Position numbers and translations under genes: made by a program. From positions 1 to 6,898 of the forward strand of contig URWS01000079.1 in NCBI GenBank assembly GCA_900551605.1: 6,898 nucleotides of DNA, written 5' to 3'. The notes beneath the pieces are model-generated. The model saw nothing but the letters and a program-made list of their open reading frames with translations, was not told the origin of the DNA and did not search any database. This DNA comes from an uncultured Collinsella sp. (lineage in GTDB: Bacteria > Actinomycetota > Coriobacteriia > Coriobacteriales > Coriobacteriaceae). This document shows positions 5,331 through 6,898 of this stretch, in pieces; the first letter of the stretch is position 1, and each line of letters begins with the position of its first letter.

Positions 5331-5696
5331 ATGAGCATCCGCGTTGATGAAACGAAACCCGACATCGAGGCCACCGAACCCGCGATCCCCACCACCTGCT
5401 CGCCCGAGGACCTTCCCGACGAGGAGCTTCTCTACGACCTCGCCGACCTGTTCAAGGTCTTCAGCGACACCACGCGTATCAAGATCCTCTACGCCCTCAT
5501 GGGCCGCGAGCTCTGCGTGGCAGACATTGCCGAAGCGACCGAAACCTCGCAGTCCGCGGTGTCGCACCAGCTGCGCACACTCAAGCAGTCGCACCTGGTT
5601 AAATTCCGGCGCGACGGGCGCAACATCCTATACTCGCTCGCCGACGATCACGTCTACACCATGCTCAACCAGGGCATGAGCCATATCTGCGAATAG
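5331..5696 (+). CDS. ArsR/SmtB-family zinc-type metalloregulator
   Basis: A 121-aa winged-helix repressor of normal family length. The helix-turn-helix runs from about E60 to V90, with the recognition helix in T-S-Q-S-A-V-S-H-Q-L-R-T-L. The wing is F-R-R-D-G-R-N-I-L-Y-S-L. The C-terminal helix keeps D105-x-H107 and H118-x-x-E121 with ten residues between the histidines, exactly the alpha-5 zinc site of SmtB and CzrA. The alpha-3 motif E-L-C-V-A-D has one cysteine (C62), where CadC-like Cd/Pb sensors have C-V-C, so that second site looks incomplete; C23 in the N-terminal arm could assist. Known biology: the apo form blocks transcription and Zn(II), sometimes Cd(II), releases it. ATG 5331 follows AAAGGA (5318-5323). 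It should repress its own operon and the ATPase through O1-O3. Confidence 0.93.
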   Translation: MSIRVDETKPDIEATEPAIPTTCSPEDLPDEELLYDLADLFKVFSDTTRIKILYALMGRELCVADIAEATETSQSAVSHQLRTLKQSHLVKFRRDGRNILYSLADDHVYTMLNQGMSHICE

Positions 5697-5759
5697 CAAC
5701 CAACCACGGTACCAGCGCGGCCTGCACCCAAGCCGCAAAAACAGGGAAAGGAACCCACC

Positions 5760-5978
5760 ATGAAAAAGCAGTTTAAACTCGACGAGATCGACTGCGCCAA
5801 CTGTGCGCGTGAGCTTCAGGACGAGCTGGCCAAGCTCGATGGCGTCAAGTCCGTTTCGGTCAACTTTATGACCCAGAAGTTGACGCTCGAAGCCGACGAC
5901 GCCGAGTTCGATGAGGTCCTCGATCGCGTCGTGGAGTTTACCGCCGACGCCGAGCCGGACTGCGAGATCATTCTCTAG
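5760..5978 (+). CDS. Stand-alone heavy-metal-associated (HMA) domain protein
   Basis: A 72-aa soluble protein with the ferredoxin-like HMA fold pattern. The metal-binding loop is D11-C12-A13-N14-C15-A16, the D-C-x-x-C form typical of Zn/Cd/Pb ATPase domains rather than the M-x-C-x-x-C of copper chaperones. G-V-K-S-V-S-V-N-F and a second-half Glu-rich helix follow in the usual order. A further cysteine, C68, lies near the C terminus. It starts at ATG 5760 with GGGAAAGG (5744-5751) and is 63 bases after the sensor gene, so the two are cotranscribed from the same promoter. The next gene is a P-type ATPase with no HMA domain of its own. The likely job is delivering metal to that pump, or buffering it, but this is inferred from context. 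Confidence 0.9.
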   Translation: MKKQFKLDEIDCANCARELQDELAKLDGVKSVSVNFMTQKLTLEADDAEFDEVLDRVVEFTADAEPDCEIIL

Positions 5979-5999
5979 CCCAGGTTTACGCTGACCCAC

Positions 6000-6023
6000 A
6001 AGGCCGCGCTTGCTGCGGCCTTT
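6000..6023 (+). terminator. Hairpin with weak T run between the HMA gene and the ATPase gene
   Basis: AAGGCCGC (6000-6007) pairs with GCGGCCTT (6015-6022) around a seven-base loop. Only three T follow, so it is probably a partial terminator or attenuator. Its position before operator O3 suggests the ATPase gene is at least partly transcribed on its own. Confidence 0.5.
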
Positions 6024-6035
6024 GCTCGCGAAATT

Positions 6036-6055
6036 ATATGAGCGAGTGTTCATAC
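6036..6055. promoter_or_regulatory. SmtB/CzrA-type operator O3 in front of the ATPase gene
   Basis: ATATGA (6036-6041), eight bases, TCATAC (6050-6055), the same orientation as O2. Its reverse complement matches O1 at 16 of 20 and O2 at 17 of 20 positions. It lies 22 bases before the ATG. No confident -35/-10 pair was found around it, though TATATG at 6035-6040 could be a weak -10. Confidence 0.78.
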
Positions 6056-6077
6056 ATTCAAATGGGAGGTTTGAATC

Positions 6078-6898
6078 ATGGCGGCTGCCGATCCCAAAAA
6101 GAAAAAGAAGAAGCGCAAGAAGAAAGAGTCCCTTGAGCATAAGCGCAACCGTATCCTGGTAGCGCTAGGCATTTTTTCGGTGGTGTACGCCCTAGACGAG
6201 CTCGGTACCCTTACCGCCACATTCGGCACCCCGGGTGACGTCTACGCCAGCTTCGTGCTGTTCCTGGTGCCGTTCCTAATTGCCGGCTACGACGTACTCC
6301 AGAAGGCGTTCAGCAACATCCGCCGCGGCAAGGCGTTCGACGAGAGCTTCCTCATGGCCGTCGCGACCATCGGCGCGTTTGCCATGGTGCTCTTCCCCGA
6401 CACCGACCCGCACATGGCCGAAGGTGCCGCCGTCATGCTGTTCTACCAGGTCGGCGAACTGTTCCAGGCATACGCCGTGGGCAAGAGCCGTAAATCGATC
6501 AGCGCCATGATGGACATCGCACCCGACTACGCCAACGTCGAGCAACCCGACGGCACACTCGAACAGGTCTTCCCCGATGACATCGCGGTCGGCACCGTGA
6601 TCGTGGTCAAGCCGGGCGAGCGCGTGCCTATCGACGGCGTCATCGTCGAAGGCGAGACACAGCTCGATACCGCCGCGCTCACGGGCGAGTCAGTCCCACG
6701 CCCGGCCAAAACCGGAGACGATATCATCAGCGGCTGCATCAACATGACGGGTCTCATCCACGTGCGCACCACCAAGCCATTTGGCGAGTCCACCGTCGCG
6801 CGCGTCCTGGAGCTCGTAGAAAACGCCAGCGAAAAGAAGGCGCGCACCGAGAACTTCATCACGCGCTTCGCCCGCGTCTACACGCCCGCCGTCCTGTC
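6078..6898 (+). CDS. P1B-type heavy-metal-translocating ATPase, N-terminal part
   Basis: The frame opens at ATG 6078 after GGGAGG (6064-6069) and runs off the window, giving 273 residues of a protein that should be over 600. Residues 7-16 are all Lys or Arg, a very basic cytoplasmic start. Hydrophobic segments follow at about 26-39, 56-75, 91-107 and 115-132. Then comes the actuator domain, with V-K-P-G-E-R-V-P-x-D-G (177-187) and the dephosphorylation motif L-T-G-E-S-V-P (201-207). The C-P-x metal motif and D-K-T-G-T lie beyond the window. No HMA domain precedes the first membrane segment. The neighbouring zinc-type sensor and shared operator point to Zn/Cd/Pb export (ZntA/CadA type); copper is less likely. 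It is regulated by O3 and perhaps by read-through from the sensor promoter. Confidence 0.93.
   Translation, partial: MAAADPKKKKKKRKKKESLEHKRNRILVALGIFSVVYALDELGTLTATFGTPGDVYASFVLFLVPFLIAGYDVLQKAFSNIRRGKAFDESFLMAVATIGAFAMVLFPDTDPHMAEGAAVMLFYQVGELFQAYAVGKSRKSISAMMDIAPDYANVEQPDGTLEQVFPDDIAVGTVIVVKPGERVPIDGVIVEGETQLDTAALTGESVPRPAKTGDDIISGCINMTGLIHVRTTKPFGESTVARVLELVENASEKKARTENFITRFARVYTPAVL

Noticed and set aside
5628..6140. 170-aa minus-strand open frame across the HMA gene
   Set aside because: It is antisense to the sensor end, the HMA gene, operator O3 and the ATPase start, all of which are better supported.

Overview
The window looks like chromosome from a GC-rich, anaerobic Actinomycetota of the class Coriobacteriia, most likely Collinsella or a close relative. 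This rests on recalled similarity of several proteins to coriobacterial families (the HdeD-like and DUF188 pair, the 10-TM exporter with a histidine-rich loop, and above all the AbiEi/DUF559-like protein), not on a database search. No rRNA, tRNA, CRISPR array or insertion sequence is visible.

Layout. (1) 1-774, plus strand: the end of an HdeD/DUF308 membrane protein, abutting a complete YaiI/YqxD (DUF188) protein and closed by a very strong terminator. (2) 943-2043, minus strand: a predicted ten-TM metal exporter of the ArsP_2 / 'putative manganese transporter' family with a long His/Asp/Cys-rich cytoplasmic loop. It has its own terminator and a divergent promoter region at 2044-2214 that carries two AACTA/TAGTT inverted repeats. 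(3) 2215-3183, plus strand: a DEDDh 3'-5' exonuclease with an unassigned N-terminal region. (4) About 3290-5250: an AT-richer, gene-poor island holding one 402-aa protein (3733-4941) with an AbiEi-like N-terminal part and a Vsr/DUF559-like nuclease core. It is bracketed by four copies of an otherwise unexplained repeat of about 30 bp, arranged as two convergent pairs (A> <B gene C> <D). (5) 5257-6898, plus strand: a zinc-type metal-efflux cassette with an ArsR/SmtB-family sensor, a stand-alone 72-aa HMA metallochaperone domain and a P1B-type ATPase cut by the window end.

How the genes work together. The last cassette can be read almost completely from sequence. A consensus sigma-70 promoter is covered by one SmtB-type operator and followed by a second, and a third copy of the same operator lies in front of the ATPase after a hairpin. 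The sensor retains the full alpha-5 zinc site (D-x-H-x10-H-x2-E). The ATPase lacks an N-terminal HMA domain, and the separate HMA protein next to it appears to fill that role. The exporter at 943-2043 is a second, independently regulated metal gene.

The least explained part is the island at 3290-5250. Its gene, paired repeats and base composition together look like a small mobile or horizontally acquired unit, possibly a defence or toxin-antitoxin relic.
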